A stretch of 64,000 bases of DNA. Origin: Ficedula albicollis. Lineage: Eukaryota; Chordata; Aves; Passeriformes; Muscicapidae. This document shows, piece by piece, positions 53,701 to 63,252 of this stretch. The notes below the pieces were generated by a model. That model saw nothing but the letters and a program-made list of their open reading frames with translations. It did no database searches and had not been told where the DNA came from. The translations under genes were made by a program, and so were the position numbers. The DNA is taken from positions 310,001-374,000 of the forward strand of contig NW_004775934.1 of the NCBI RefSeq assembly GCF_000247815.1, read 5' to 3'. Position 1 is the stretch's first letter. Each line of letters begins with the position of its first letter.

Positions 53701-56700
53701 AGATTGACCCTGATTGGACACCATGTGCCCATTAGTCCTCACACAAACACTGTCGCCCATAAGCAGCACATATTGTGCCAGCGTGTTAAAGTACTGAGTG
53801 GAAGTAGTCTCTTTCCGCATATTTAATAAAAGCATTATTTTATTCTAAATTATTCTAGGCCTGTCAAGTTTCATGAGTTCTTGAAAATCTGTTTAAGTGC
53901 AAAATTCCAAAATGAATTAGGAAATATATACATTTAGATGCACAGAAATTTAGTAAAAATGCTGAACAAGTATAGACACAAAACACAGGAAAATAAGTGG
54001 GTAATTTTCTTTTAGAAATGGTAGTGATTTTAGATGCTCAGTCCTATAGTCCCCACGTTTTGATTCATTTGACTATGCCGGGGTCTCATCAATGCCGTAC
54101 ATGCTTCCACATGCACTCTGAAACAGCTTAAAGAACAGAGCAGTCTGGATTATCCATCATTTCACTAATAACGACACCAGATGTGATCTGGCCATGCCTC
54201 CATAGACCCATCTTCTCCACAGCACAAATATTTACCCCATCAGCTACGACAGAAACAGTGCCTAAGCCACTCTGAAATTAAAACATTCTCATCCCTCTTC
54301 TCCAGCGTTATTTGGAACACAGACTGGTTCACTGCCTAAGCTGTCTTCACTGCCAAGAAAAATGTCCAAAGAACTATCACCTCAGAATACACCAGGTGGG
54401 GAAGGATCATAGATCATAAATCACAGGTGCTAATCACCTTGAAGAACTCTGGCTGCTAATAAATGCTGCTTTATCCAAGTGAGCAGGAGTTCACTGCAAC
54501 CACACTGAAAGTTCCAACTGTGCTTAAAGATTTCAGTATCATCTGTGGTAAAACACAGCACTGGAAGAATACAAACAAACAGTTTGCTAAAATAATAAAT
54601 AACAGACATCAGACTCTTGAAGACTTAGATGCAAGCAAGTCGATAGATTCCTAAATATCCTTATACAGCTCCTCAGGAATCTACACTTTAAGCAACAGAA
54701 CACTGGTAGTGGTCCTGGCTAGGAGAAGGAAAAAAACAGAGTGGCTGCTAGAACAGGCTCAGTATAGACCCATGGGAAGCTACTTTTATTCTGCTGACAG
54801 GACAAAAAAAAAGGGACCTGTACATAATATCTTGGAAGAAAAGCATATCCTTTCAGGTTTTGGATGCAAAAATTTTGCTGAACTCCAGAGAAAATCCTTT
54901 AGAGGAGGGGTTTCTAGAGGGCTGTCCACAACCCACTCGCTACCCACAAAGCTTTTCTATTACAACTTCAAAATGGATTTTTTTTGCTTGTTAATGTCTG
55001 TGAGGCATAAAAATACTCTGCTGCAGTTTAAGAATTCTATTATGACCTGAAAGTATGCTCTTCCTAAAAATGGGTACCACTGCCTTTCAGGAAAAGAAAT
55101 TCCAGAATTATGTCAATGCAAAACATCTGATGGGAACAACATTGTCAAGATAAAAACACATATTCTGTTTAGCTGATAAACTTGCTGAGAGAGTAGAGTT
55201 CACCAGGTAAATGTCTGCTAAGAGTAAATAATTGATAAACCAGTTTTGGTGCTTAATGACCATTTGCAAAAGAGAGAAAGTGATTCCATCATCACATTGT
55301 TACAGCTTCAGCATTTATCAAGAGTGGTGAGGAGATATGGAGGTGGTTAGAATGCTCCACCCTTGCCGTTTAAATATACTTCAGACAGTAACAACCTGCT
55401 TATCAAAATAAAAAACAAACTTCAGCCAACAAAGAGTAACAATGAAATGAACATATGAAGAAGCAGTAGAAACTGAACAATACTTCATTTTTTAAAATAT
55501 TTTTCTGCATGTGCATCTAACTAAAATGCAGATTCCAGATTTCTTACCTGTCAATGACAGGTAAATGCACCACTGATCAAAACCATATTCGTGATAGCTA
55601 AATATTAGGTGCGTTAGTAAACTTCCACACTAAAATTAGAAGTCAATCCATACTTGAGGAATAAAAAAATGCATTTACCTCTCTTTTTCTAGCTCTTCTA
55701 AGTAACCAGTGCTTTCTCTGCTTCCATTCATAAAGCCTCTTCTTGGAAATGACCCCATGGGGACTGGACTGCACTCCCCTGAGCGGCTCGACACGGACCC
55801 TTCCCGGCTCCCATAGGAACGCACGGACACCTTTGGCCTTAACTTCACCCCAGCAAAGCTGGTGCTTTCCAAATTTAGTTCTAGATAATGAACAGCAAAC
55901 ATTTTTCAGAGCTGAAGGTTCAGAGTTAAATTATCACTTCTATCTTGATTTCTTACTTCCTTAACAAATCCATGGGGATTTTTAACAGAAACATTTTGCA
56001 CAGAAATGCAGCGAAAATACTGTGAACAAAAACAATGGATATGGTGGACTTTGAGAACAGCAGTTATCTGAGCAGATGGCCAAATCACAATCCTGGCAAT
56101 CAGAACAGTATCCCCACAAAAGCCTGCCTGCCTCCTTCCCAGAGGACTTAAGAATGGGCAGAGTTCTGCATAAATATCATGTGAATTACCTTGTGGCCCA
56201 CTTCTTGAAAATTCCCTTTCCAGAGATCCTGCAAATGCTTCACCATTGTATTACAGATGACTACTCTGCTCATCACAGGGCTCTTAAATGTAGACATCCC
56301 TATGAAATTTCTGGGTCAGTGGCAGAGATTATGTATGTATACAGGGAGTTAGTGGTCTGGGCTTGCTGGCACTTCCCCTACAATGGGATGATACACATTC
56401 CAGCACATGCTATAGGGAAGGAGCCATGAATTTGCAGCATGACAGAAACAAATCCAGTAATATGACAAGGAGAGGGCAGGGCAGGCAAACAAGTTTAGAA
56501 AATTGGTGGAACTACACCAACATTAACTTTCAGGGATTTTTTTTTCTGAAGAAAAAAATGTGAGTTATATCAAAAGCAATTAATATGAAATCCTAGAGGA
56601 ACAGTGGTAAATGTATGAATGGAGAAGAATTTTTTTATTTTGTTTTTGTGGCGCATTTTTGTGTATTTTTCCTGTTTTGTTTTAAAGAATGTGTCTTAAA

Positions 56701-56937
56701 ATGTTTAGCAAAAATGTTTAGTCACTGAGACTATGCCTAATCATCAAGGTCAACAATGGAAAGAAGACGCAAATGACTTCCAAAATTTTATCCCAAATTA
56801 AAAACAATGGAGAAAGAAATGAACCTACTTAAAACCCAAATTTTAGATTTACCTTTAAGTCGTTCCAGTAAGTCAATTTGTCCAGAAGATGCCATTGCCT
56901 CATCTTCAATACTTCCTTGTAGCTGTTTCAGTACCTC
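16942..56937 (-). CDS. APC: APC, adenomatous polyposis coli protein (coding exons 2-15; exon 1 is beyond the right edge)
   Basis: APC scaffolds the beta-catenin destruction complex with axin, GSK3 and CK1 in Wnt signalling, and binds microtubule tips and the cell cortex. The join is 56853..56937, 55679..55880, 50079..50187, 48450..48563, 43204..43287, 36600..36704, 32896..32994, 30069..30447, 28854..28949, 28152..28291, 27074..27151, 25025..25141, 24168..24382, 16942..23749. This totals 8631 nt in frame to TAA. With a 45-residue exon 1, as in human, the protein would be about 2921 residues; human is 2843. The excess is an 84-residue in-frame tandem duplication near the C terminus. Domains in order are coiled-coil segments, armadillo repeats, 15-residue repeats, seven 20-residue repeats interleaved with three SAMP motifs, a Ser/Arg-rich basic region, SQIP (EB1) and C-terminal TSV. 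All junctions are GT/AG and exons 2-14 keep the lengths recalled for human. Confidence 0.97.
17099..17606 (-). repeat. APC: 252-bp in-frame tandem duplication inside APC exon 15
   Basis: The left copy is 17099-17350 and the right copy 17351-17602, with homology continuing 4 bp (ttcc at 17351-17354 and 17603-17606), so junction microhomology is 4 bp. The copies differ at one base, 17132 (a) against 17384 (c), which gives Val in one copy and Gly in the other (AARVTPFNY, AARGTPFNY). Because 252 is 84 codons, the frame is kept and the block from NGGVPVRTVGLENRLNSF to NYNPSRR is encoded twice. Human APC has it once. Confidence 0.95.
23750..24167 (-). other. APC: APC intron 14
   Basis: A 418-bp intron, donor GTAGGT and acceptor CACCAG. 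No repeat recognised. Confidence 0.9.
24168..24382 (-). CDS. APC: APC coding exon 14
   Basis: A 215-nt exon with acceptor TCCTAG|GAATCC and donor CATAG|GTAGGT. It encodes from ESTLKSVLSALWNLSAHCT through DICAVDGALAFLVGTLTYRS to LIATNEDH(R), continuing the armadillo repeats. Confidence 0.98.
24383..25024 (-). other. APC: APC intron 13
   Basis: A 642-bp intron. Open frames at 24532-24785 on both strands mirror each other and have no homology. Confidence 0.9.
25025..25141 (-). CDS. APC: APC coding exon 13
   Basis: A 117-nt exon with acceptor TTGCAG| and donor AAGAAG|GTATCC. It encodes VIASVLRNLSWRADVNSKKT, then LREVGSVKALMECALEVKK, matching human in the armadillo core. Confidence 0.98.
25142..27073 (-). 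other. APC: APC intron 12, with a GC-rich insertion
   Basis: A 1932-bp intron. Most is AT-rich; the stretch about 25836-26500 is distinct and is listed separately. Confidence 0.9.
25836..26500 (+). mobile_element. Possible LTR-like or other retroelement insertion in APC intron 12 (unclassified)
   Basis: GC-rich up to about 26100, then features suggestive of an LTR: ccttttataacttgacctga (a TATA-like site), a short TG run at 26380-26391, and gaggcatcccagaggtcagg. Composition differs abruptly from the intron around it. No clear terminal inverted bases or target-site duplication were found, so the boundaries and class are guesses. Overlapping open frames on both strands follow from the high GC content. 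Confidence 0.35.
27074..27151 (-). CDS. APC: APC coding exon 12
   Basis: A 78-nt exon with acceptor ACCAG| and donor CAGCAG|GTAATG. It encodes ATLCSMKGCMRALVAQLKSE, then SEDLQQ, and is identical to human over its length. Confidence 0.98.
27152..28151 (-). other. APC: APC intron 11
   Basis: A 1000-bp AT-rich intron. The minus-strand open frame at 27856-28059 lacks homology. No repeat recognised. Confidence 0.9.
28152..28291 (-). CDS. APC: APC coding exon 11
   Basis: A 140-nt exon with acceptor TTAAAG| and donor AACAAG|GTGAGA. It encodes (G)GLQAIAELLQVDCEMYGL, then TNDHYSVTLRRYAGMALTNL, then TFGDVANK. The acceptor lacks a strong polypyrimidine tract but is fixed by reading frame, exon length and protein match. 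Confidence 0.96.
28292..28853 (-). other. APC: APC intron 10
   Basis: A 562-bp intron between consensus sites. Nothing else recognised. Confidence 0.9.
28854..28949 (-). CDS. APC: APC coding exon 10
   Basis: A 96-nt exon with acceptor GATCAG| and donor GCTTG|GTAAGATC. It encodes (M)PAPVDHQICPAVCVLMKL, then SFDEEHRHAMNEL(G), an armadillo repeat. Human has VEHQ for VDHQ. Confidence 0.97.
28950..30068 (-). other. APC: APC intron 9
   Basis: A 1119-bp intron holding a short (CA)n run followed by an AT-rich patch near 29933-29960. No element recognised. Confidence 0.9.
30069..30447 (-). CDS. APC: APC coding exon 9
   Basis: A 379-nt exon with acceptor CTGCAG|GTGGAA and donor CCCAA|GTAGGT. It encodes from VEMVYSLLSMLGTHDKDDMS to EAHEQGMDQDKNP, the start of the armadillo domain. 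Human exon 9 has an alternative form using an internal splice site (established knowledge); whether this species does the same cannot be seen. The sequence is almost identical to human. Confidence 0.98.
30448..32895 (-). other. APC: APC intron 8
   Basis: A 2448-bp intron without recognisable repeats. Open frames of 60-80 codons near 31876-32224 overlap on opposite strands and look like chance. Confidence 0.85.
32896..32994 (-). CDS. APC: APC coding exon 8
   Basis: A 99-nt exon with acceptor TGTAG| and donor ACCAAG|GTAACC. It encodes GSAARVDHETASVMSSSSNY, then SVPRRLTSHLGTK. The end (PRRLTSHLGTK) is invariant and leads into the armadillo domain. Confidence 0.96.
32995..36599 (-). other. APC: APC intron 7
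   Basis: A 3605-bp AT-rich intron. No coding exon, RNA gene or mobile element was recognised. Confidence 0.85.
36600..36704 (-). CDS. APC: APC coding exon 7
   Basis: A 105-nt exon with acceptor TAACAG| and donor GGTCAG|GTAAAT. It encodes RAPQSKHEAGSHDTERQNEG, then QGAAEISVATSSTGQ. This linker ahead of the armadillo domain is less conserved, matching human only in blocks (KHE.GSHD.ERQNEGQG). Confidence 0.94.
39290..39480 (-). pseudogene. Possible decayed retroviral integrase-like fragment
   Basis: A 126-codon minus-strand open frame (39102-39482) contains ELWQIDFHGLMP followed by NNGGYK. This is reminiscent of the W-Q-I-D...G-P-L-P...GGYK stretch that opens the integrase core of endogenous retroviruses. 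Only this short part resembles it; the following residues do not continue the core, and no flanking gag, pol or LTR was recognised. It is either a fragment or a chance resemblance. Confidence 0.25.
41440..41839. other. GC-rich intronic stretch next to a CR1 copy, unclassified
   Basis: Base composition rises above the intron average. Minus-strand open frames (41343-41780, 41480-42163) cross it and run into the antisense of the CR1. It may be part of the same or another retroelement, but no family could be named. Confidence 0.35.
41840..42375 (+). mobile_element. CR1 LINE fragment in APC intron 6, sense strand +
   Basis: Ordered CR1 ORF2-end motifs: ttccagagggacctggacag, gtgcaaagtcctgcacctgt, aacaaccccaggcaccagca, ctgtccagctgggaagcacc, then gttcagctggagaaacagaa with ctcagggagatcttgtcaat. 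It is homologous to the CR1 at 3835-4735 but separately inserted, diverged and truncated at its 3' end. It lies antisense to APC. Confidence 0.8.
43204..43287 (-). CDS. APC: APC coding exon 6
   Basis: An 84-nt (28-codon) exon with acceptor TTTCAG| and donor GCAGAG|GTTAGT. It encodes ARVARIQQIEKDILRIRQLL, then QSQAAEAE. Human begins this exon RRIARIQQ, so the first basic residue is replaced by Ala here. Confidence 0.96.
43288..48449 (-). other. APC: APC intron 5
   Basis: A 5162-bp intron containing a CR1 3' end at 44735-45070. The rest shows no recognisable gene or repeat. Confidence 0.85.
44735..45070 (-). mobile_element. CR1 LINE 3' end, sense strand -
   Basis: On the plus strand it reads as the reverse complement of a CR1 end: tagaattatagaatagtctg, gttagaagggaccttggaag, gtcatctatcccaaactccc, gccaagggtaggaacatctc, tccagggatggggcctctgc, tttaaagccattacctcttc, cttacaggtccccttt. 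It lies in the same orientation as APC. Divergence and small indels indicate an old, inactive copy. Confidence 0.88.
48450..48563 (-). CDS. APC: APC coding exon 5
   Basis: A 114-nt exon with acceptor TTTCAG| and donor GCACAG|GTAGAG. It encodes FSLQTDMTRRQLEYEARQIR, then AAMEEQLGTCQDMEKRAQ. A coiled coil is predicted from heptad-like Leu/Ile spacing and from homology. Confidence 0.97.
48564..50078 (-). other. APC: APC intron 4
   Basis: A 1515-bp intron. No repeat or gene recognised. Confidence 0.88.
50079..50187 (-). CDS. APC: APC coding exon 4
   Basis: A 109-nt exon with acceptor AATAG| and donor GAAAAT|GTGAGTAC. It encodes (R)SLLLAELEKEEKEKDWYYA, then QLQNLTKRIDSLPLTEN, a second coiled-coil segment. 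Human has DLD where this reads ELE. Confidence 0.97.
50188..55678 (-). other. APC: APC intron 3
   Basis: A 5491-bp AT-rich intron. A 42-bp tandem repeat sits at about 53645-53730. No coding exon or mobile element was recognised; open frames up to 113 codons (54709-55050 plus) lack homology. Confidence 0.85.
53645..53730. repeat. 42-bp tandem repeat, two copies, in APC intron 3
   Basis: TCAGTCAAGTGGTGGATTGA at about 53646 recurs at 53688 with gta for gtg, and both continue ccctgattggacacca. The period is 42 bp with about two mismatches. Confidence 0.88.
55679..55880 (-). CDS. APC: APC coding exon 3
   Basis: A 202-nt exon with donor GAGAG|GTAAATG. It encodes ELNLESTSFAGVKLRPKVSV, then RSYGSREGSVSSRSGECSPV, then PMGSFPRRGFMNGSRESTGY and LEELEKE(R). 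The SREGSVSSRSGECSP stretch is nearly invariant in vertebrate APC. Confidence 0.97.
55881..56852 (-). other. APC: APC intron 2
   Basis: A 972-bp intron. The plus-strand frame at 56076-56429 has no recognisable relative. No repeat recognised. Confidence 0.85.
56853..56937 (-). CDS. APC: APC coding exon 2
   Basis: An 85-nt exon with acceptor TTACAG|GAGGTA and donor CTTAAAG|GTAAATC. It encodes EVLKQLQGSIEDEAMASSGQ followed by IDLLERLK, part of the N-terminal coiled-coil region. It starts in phase 0, so coding exon 1 must end on a whole codon, as in human (45 codons). Confidence 0.96.
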
Positions 56938-57079
56938 CTGTAAGAAGTTAAGCCTAATTAAGAAATCCTTACAATAATAACCCACAAGGTAAATACATCC
57001 TATCTTACCCAAAAGTGTGTGCTCATGTCTCAGCTGCTGAGACACTGATGTAAATTATATTTCAGTGATCAAGTGTCAT

Positions 57080-57236
57080 AATTTTAATTGACATCAGATA
57101 TAGTCTACAACATTTCCCCCAGCACCATCATATTGTAAAGTGTACCCTGCATAAACCGAATTTTAATTGACATCAGATATAGTCTACAACGTTTCCCCCA
57201 GCACCATCATATTGTAAAATGTACCCTGCATAAACC
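57080..57236. repeat. 79-bp tandem duplication in APC intron 1
   Basis: AATTTTAATTGACATCAGAT at 57080 recurs at 57159. The copies continue to ccctgcataaacc and differ at about two positions (acatttc against acgtttc, and aaagtg against aaaatg). Confidence 0.92.
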
Positions 57237-60200
57237 AATCTGGCACTTCGTCTATTGGATTATTTGGAAGTTCTTCTGAAAATGAATACCAGTTACTTTA
57301 AATTAAGAGATGGAGAAAGGCAAACACAGAGAAATCAGTCAGTCTTGTAAAAATCAATTTTTGCTATGTAACTAACAGAAAAATATCTTGACTAGAAGAA
57401 ATCCCCAGGATTTGTTTTCTCTGAGGTCTTAGCACCTCTGAAAACCAGCCAGAAACATCATGTTATTCTTACCACAAATGCTACCATTACTATGCCTGGG
57501 AGCAAAAGATCTAGGTTTCCTTCAAGGCATCAATTATTTTTACTATTACTACTTCTATTTCAACCATCATCTAACCCACCAGAAAGAGATGTAGACTCCT
57601 TCATGCAGCTGAAGCTTCAAATCCAAGAATACTGCCATGTGCTATTGAAACTATGTATGATAAAATTATACAGCTGAAGAAACACAGTTCTGATGCACAA
57701 AAAAAATCATAGCAAACAATGACTATTACACTAAAGGGGCCTGTAAGTCCCCAGGTCCCCAAATGCTCAGTGGCCTAAATTCATATAGAAAATTAAATGC
57801 AGGTTAGTGAAAGCGCTTTTCAATATCATCATGACAGATACGTCAATAGCAAGAACAAATAAAATAGACTGCCTACAAGGCAAAAAGCCCTTACTGGAAT
57901 TTTTAGTATCACTTTTCATACTGCACCACAGAAAATATATTTAGAAGCAGCAACAGTCAGGAGATAAAAGCAGTTCTGAATAATGGAAGGTATTCTGCAA
58001 TTTTCATACATAGACTCTGCACAAAGAATCATACTTCTGTTCAGATCTGAAAATTAATGAATTCTAGACAATTCAGAAAGATGTCTATACTGAAGTTTTG
58101 TCATTTAAGAGTCTAGCATACCTTACTGTCAATATTGGTAGGTTTTGCAGCTTACATAGGAGGTACCTTTTAAATACATTTTTCTCCTTTCAAGAGAAAA
58201 AAATGTGGCATCTCTGAAAACTCAAGATTTTCTTTAAGCATTGCAATGATGAGCTTTTCTGTATTCAAAGTGCTGTTATTTGTAATTAAAAGGATTTTGA
58301 GTACGAACTGTACAGAGTTCTGGGGAAATAATTTCGAGCCTTATACTCGGACCAAACGGTAGCAGCCTAGTTGCTGCAGCCTCTGCCATTCTGCTTGGAG
58401 AAGAATAATTCTAGAGCACAGACACCCAAATTTACAGTTTACTGATGGAGTTGAGGTGTTTGCCCACATTCATGTCTTAGATTGGACCAGTTTGATGCCA
58501 GACTTCCATACTCCCACACCAGCCCTACTTGGATTCCCATTGCAGGTATCTCAGAGCATGAACCAAATTCCTTCTGGATCAAGCCAAGCCAGCAGTTACA
58601 CCCAGGAGGGCTGGTGGGCATTCACTCCATGTGACCAGGCTGAAGCTAGTCCAAAGACGAAATATCCTGAAACATATATTTTATGCATGCTGGGTCCTCA
58701 ACACAATTTGCCTAGAGACCTGCTCCCTCTGCACTGCCTGTTAATGTCAGCTTGGCCTTGAGGACCAAGCCTGGGGTAATAAAATTCATACTCATGGAAA
58801 GGCATCCTTCCCTGTACTTGTGCTTTTAAGTATGTTCAAGGGCACCCACATGATCCAGCCATCTCTATACATAACATATGCCCTGTCAGCAAAGGCAGAC
58901 CAACAACTGATGTGGTGTTTTTCAAAGAAGGGCTCCTGCACTGTCAGATGCAAGGGCAGATCTGCAGACAGCAGTCTTAGCCTTAAGTCTACAAGAGCAG
59001 TGTAGATAGAGAGTTTTGCAATCTTACTGGATACCTGTCAACTCAGATAAATTTTTCTCTGAAAACAGGATTGTTTACAAAATCCCAAAAAATCCCCAAA
59101 ATCCCACCTCTTCTTCCATTCCCTATTTAGTAGCCTTTCTCTCACATTTGTGGCACATCTGCTGTTTCAGCACATTCAGGATATCTCCCTATGTAATGAG
59201 TCTTCCTGCCAATATGAGAAGCTAAATGGAACTACCATCAGCATTTTCTGCCCTACCCAATGACATGACTGAGGTGTCCAGGCAGCAAGTGATTGCTCCT
59301 TTATCTAAATACTTGCAACAGTTAAACATTAGCACACTGGATCACTGTGCTCAAATTTTTTGGTTCAATTCATTACTTAAAGTTTTAACTTTTAGTTTTT
59401 TATCCCCTTTTTCCTCCAACCACACATGCATTCTTCCCAAATTAGCTTTTCTGTATTTTTCTGTATTTCTTCTCTACAGTGCCACTGCTAAGGAAATAAT
59501 GCCATTATTAGGCTATGATATCAACTTCAAACTCCATCATAGTACACATCAAAATCTAAGCTGACAATTCAATAGGCAGTTAAATAAAGGAGGCAAAGGT
59601 TAGAGAAGGAGACGCAGCCCCTGGGCCAGGTGGAAAACGAGTCTGTGTGCTAAAATGACAAGTCAGGGAATTTGCAATTTTACTTGAATAAGAAACAGAG
59701 AAGTCTTCTGCAATAATCCTTCTGGAGGAAACATGGCAAGTTGTGTATTACTGTGCTTTGAAACAGTACTTTTCCATTATAATTTTATATTAAATTTGAT
59801 ATGTTTGCTAAAGCATAAAATAGTCTCCAAGGTTCAATTAGTATCAATTATTTATCAAGTATCAAATTATTATCAAGTATCAATTAGTTATGCAAATTTC
59901 AGTATTTTAGTAGTGATTTACAGCATTATTCTAAGCAAATTCTTTACCGACTTTACCGCTGAAAAAATACACAAATGTAAGTCTATAAGAAAAGCTGCAA
60001 GGTTTTTTTCTATTCTTTTACAGAATGCAAGTCAAATTATTTCAATGGTCACTTAAGTATAACCTAGTTTATCTTGTCCTGTGCAGAAGTACAAAAGAAT
60101 GGTTTTGGAAATGGAGCAGGCCCTGTGACTCATCATCATTTAAAATGCTTTCTGTCTTCACAGTCTCTGGACTGTGAAGTACTGAAACTGTCTATTTTTT

Positions 60201-62216
60201 GTCTGGTTGGCTGGTTTTTTTTTTTTTGTTTGGACTCTGTGAATATAATCCTGATGTAAAACCTACTTTATGAATAATTAAATAAAAGATCAGATCCGTC
60301 AGCATGTAACTACACAACCATGGTAAATAAAAGCAACTCAACTAACAGTAGATGCACCCAGCTAAGTGGTAAGGGTTCTTGTAAACTAAATGGTTTTAGG
60401 GCTGTGAATTTACCCAAGCTGCTAATTAGGAAAGGAATCACAGAGGAATAATTCCTACAATGGCAGATTTAAAATCCCAAGGAGTCAAGACGAAGTGTAT
60501 TCAGTTTTTGGGAACTGTATGTATAAATATTAATAGTTAGGAATATTTCAAAATATGGTATATGTAAAAAGACATTTTGATGACAATTCAGATATGTTTG
60601 GTCTTCTGCAAACACCATTCCCTCCTCTCACCTTTAAACATTAAGCTTTATTATTTGTATTCACTTTTGTCATAGCTATGTGTATTCAGTGAAGGCCAAA
60701 AAACATGAAAATCACAATAAAAAATATATGAAACTCCTGGACACAGCACACCACATATACTTACAGGCCAGTTATGTTGGTTACCACTGTATTTACAACA
60801 TTTGAGTATAAAACCAGGTTTAATTGCACAAATACATAAAGAGTTCACAATTTCAGAGAGCAAGCCAACATCTATTAGCAGCAAACAGGATGGGAATATA
60901 CACATTGAATGAACAAGAAATCACAGTTAACCAAATCAGTGTTATTTTTAAATTACCATATTTCCAGCAGCATTGGTACTCATGTTTTTAAGCTGGTATG
61001 CTGAAAATGTAACCTAACATTTCTAAACTGAAAGTTATTTTTGACTTCCAATGGAACTGAATTTTGTTTCAATTACTTCAGAAGAACAGGAAAAAAGGTA
61101 ACATATACTAAAAGAACATCACACAATTTCTGCAAAACCATTATATGTCAGAACCGGGGAGGGGCACACATCAGAACGCTGGGTTTTGGTTTTTTTTTTA
61201 AGACAGTAGAAACTTAAGTTCAAAGTCTTACATAACCTGCCATAACTACATGAACTTGACAGTGCATTAATTCATCATACACAGTAGAACATTCACAGAG
61301 GCTGAGAGAGTGCCCAGAAGGAATTCTTTGCTCCTCCTACACATTTTCCTAGCTGCTTAATCAGCTTAATCATTTTAGTAGCTGCTTAATCAGGCTTGGT
61401 GGGAGCCCTTCTAATTGCCACAAGTGCCAAGGACTGCTCTGGGTGCTCAACCCTGTAACCAGGTCCAAATGATAACATCATCCATGACAGAACTGCTGAC
61501 TGAGGTGGAACACTGGGGAAACTCAACTTTCAACCTTGCAGAAAGAGGAAAGCATTTCTTATGTGAAATGATGTTGTTCACTTTAATTTTCAACAATGTC
61601 ATTTTCTAAAAGGAAAATATTCACCCAGTGCCACCATGCTCAGAAGCTGTCACTTGCTGTAACCACTCAGAGAATATAGTACCTAGTTTTTAGTGCAAGC
61701 ACACTATCAGGTCACCTAAAGCTATCTGATTTTATGCTCAGAAAGAGAGTTGTCTACAGTAATGGCACTAACTATATATATCACCCACTCAATTTAATCT
61801 AAATTTTAAAAAGAAAAGGAAAAAAATTATTTTCTTCAATTTTCCAGCCAATTTGAATCCCAGTAGAAACTTTAGAATTGCAAAGATCTAAAAATATTAC
61901 TTATTGTAAAACAGTAAAAACACACAGACCTCCAACAATATAATGCCACTGCTGTTCTTCTCAGATCAAATAAATTCACTGATATCTGTGTTTTGTAGGA
62001 TGCTAAATGACTTTTATAACCACACATTTAGTTAATGTGAGCTTAAAAAGATGCCTGACTGCATTAGTTGTGCAGTCACTGAATTCCACAACTTCTCAGA
62101 ATTCAACACTTGATACAATTTTTAAGAATCAGTTCAGCTTATGACAGTTTCTTCCATTAACAAATTAGAATTTATCACATGATCAATACACATCATTATT
62201 TTCAAAATTACTTCTA

Positions 62217-63252
62217 ATTTGGAACATCTAACCATTGTGGATCTCAATGATAGCATTATCTATCATGCTATCAGTGTTTTAATTCTCTGTGTCATTATCC
62301 TGATGTGACTCTCCTTCACATGCCTTCAGAACAACATCACCTCTTCCCTTCTGAAAGGCTGGAGTGCATGAGGCACAAAAAACACAAAAAACATTCTGCA
62401 GATGCAAAATCCAACTAAGAGCAAGTGAAGTAACTTGAGATTGATGCAGGCTGACATTAGGGAGAAAAAGTAAATCAAAAGAACATATAATGCTTCCTGT
62501 GATTACTATTTTCCCTTGCAAGACTTCGAAAGTTCAACTGCTTACATGCCAGGTAATGATGTATTGAAATTAAATGAAAACGAGGCAGATATTAAAAGGA
62601 AATTCACTGGGTGAATTCACACAGCACAAGTTACAGAAGCTGAGAATTCAGCACCTATTTAATAAATATTAACATAGGCAAGGAATGCTACTGCTGAATC
62701 AATCCCTTTTCTTCCTATTTATTCACCGAACAATATTTGGAACATCTAACCATTGTGGATCTCAATGATAGCATTATCTATCATGCTATCAGTGTTTTAA
62801 TTCTCTGTGTCATTATCCTGATGTGACCCTCCTTCACGTGCCTTCAGAACAACATCACCTCTTCCCTTCTGAAAGGCTGGAGTGCATGAGGCACAAAAAA
62901 CACAAAAAACATTCTGCAGATGCAAAATCCAACTAAGAGCAAGTGAAGTAACTTGAGATTGATGCAGGCTGACATTAGGGAGAAAAAGTAAATCAAAAGA
63001 ACATATAATGCTTCCTGTGATTACTATTTTCCCTTGCAAGACTTCGAAAGTTCAACTGCTTACATGCCAGGTAATGATGTATTGAAATTAAATGAAAACG
63101 AGGCAGATATTAAAAGGAAATTCACTGGGTGAATTCACACAGCACAAGTTACAGAAGCTGAGAATTCAGCACCTATTTAATAAATATTAACATAGGCAAG
63201 GAATGCTACTGCTGAATCAATCCCTTTTCTCCCTATTTATTCACCGAACAAT
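62217..63252. repeat. 518-bp tandem duplication in APC intron 1
   Basis: Unit 1 is 62217-62734 and unit 2 is 62735-63252, head to tail, with about three or four substitutions noticed (gactctcc/gaccctcc, cacatgcc/cacgtgcc, ttcttcc/ttctccc). Breakpoints show no clear microhomology. The paired minus-strand frames at 62279-62521 and 62797-63039 are by-products of this duplication. Confidence 0.94.

Noticed and set aside
62279..63039. Pair of nearly identical 80-residue minus-strand frames in APC intron 1
   Set aside because: By-product of the 518-bp tandem duplication; no homology.
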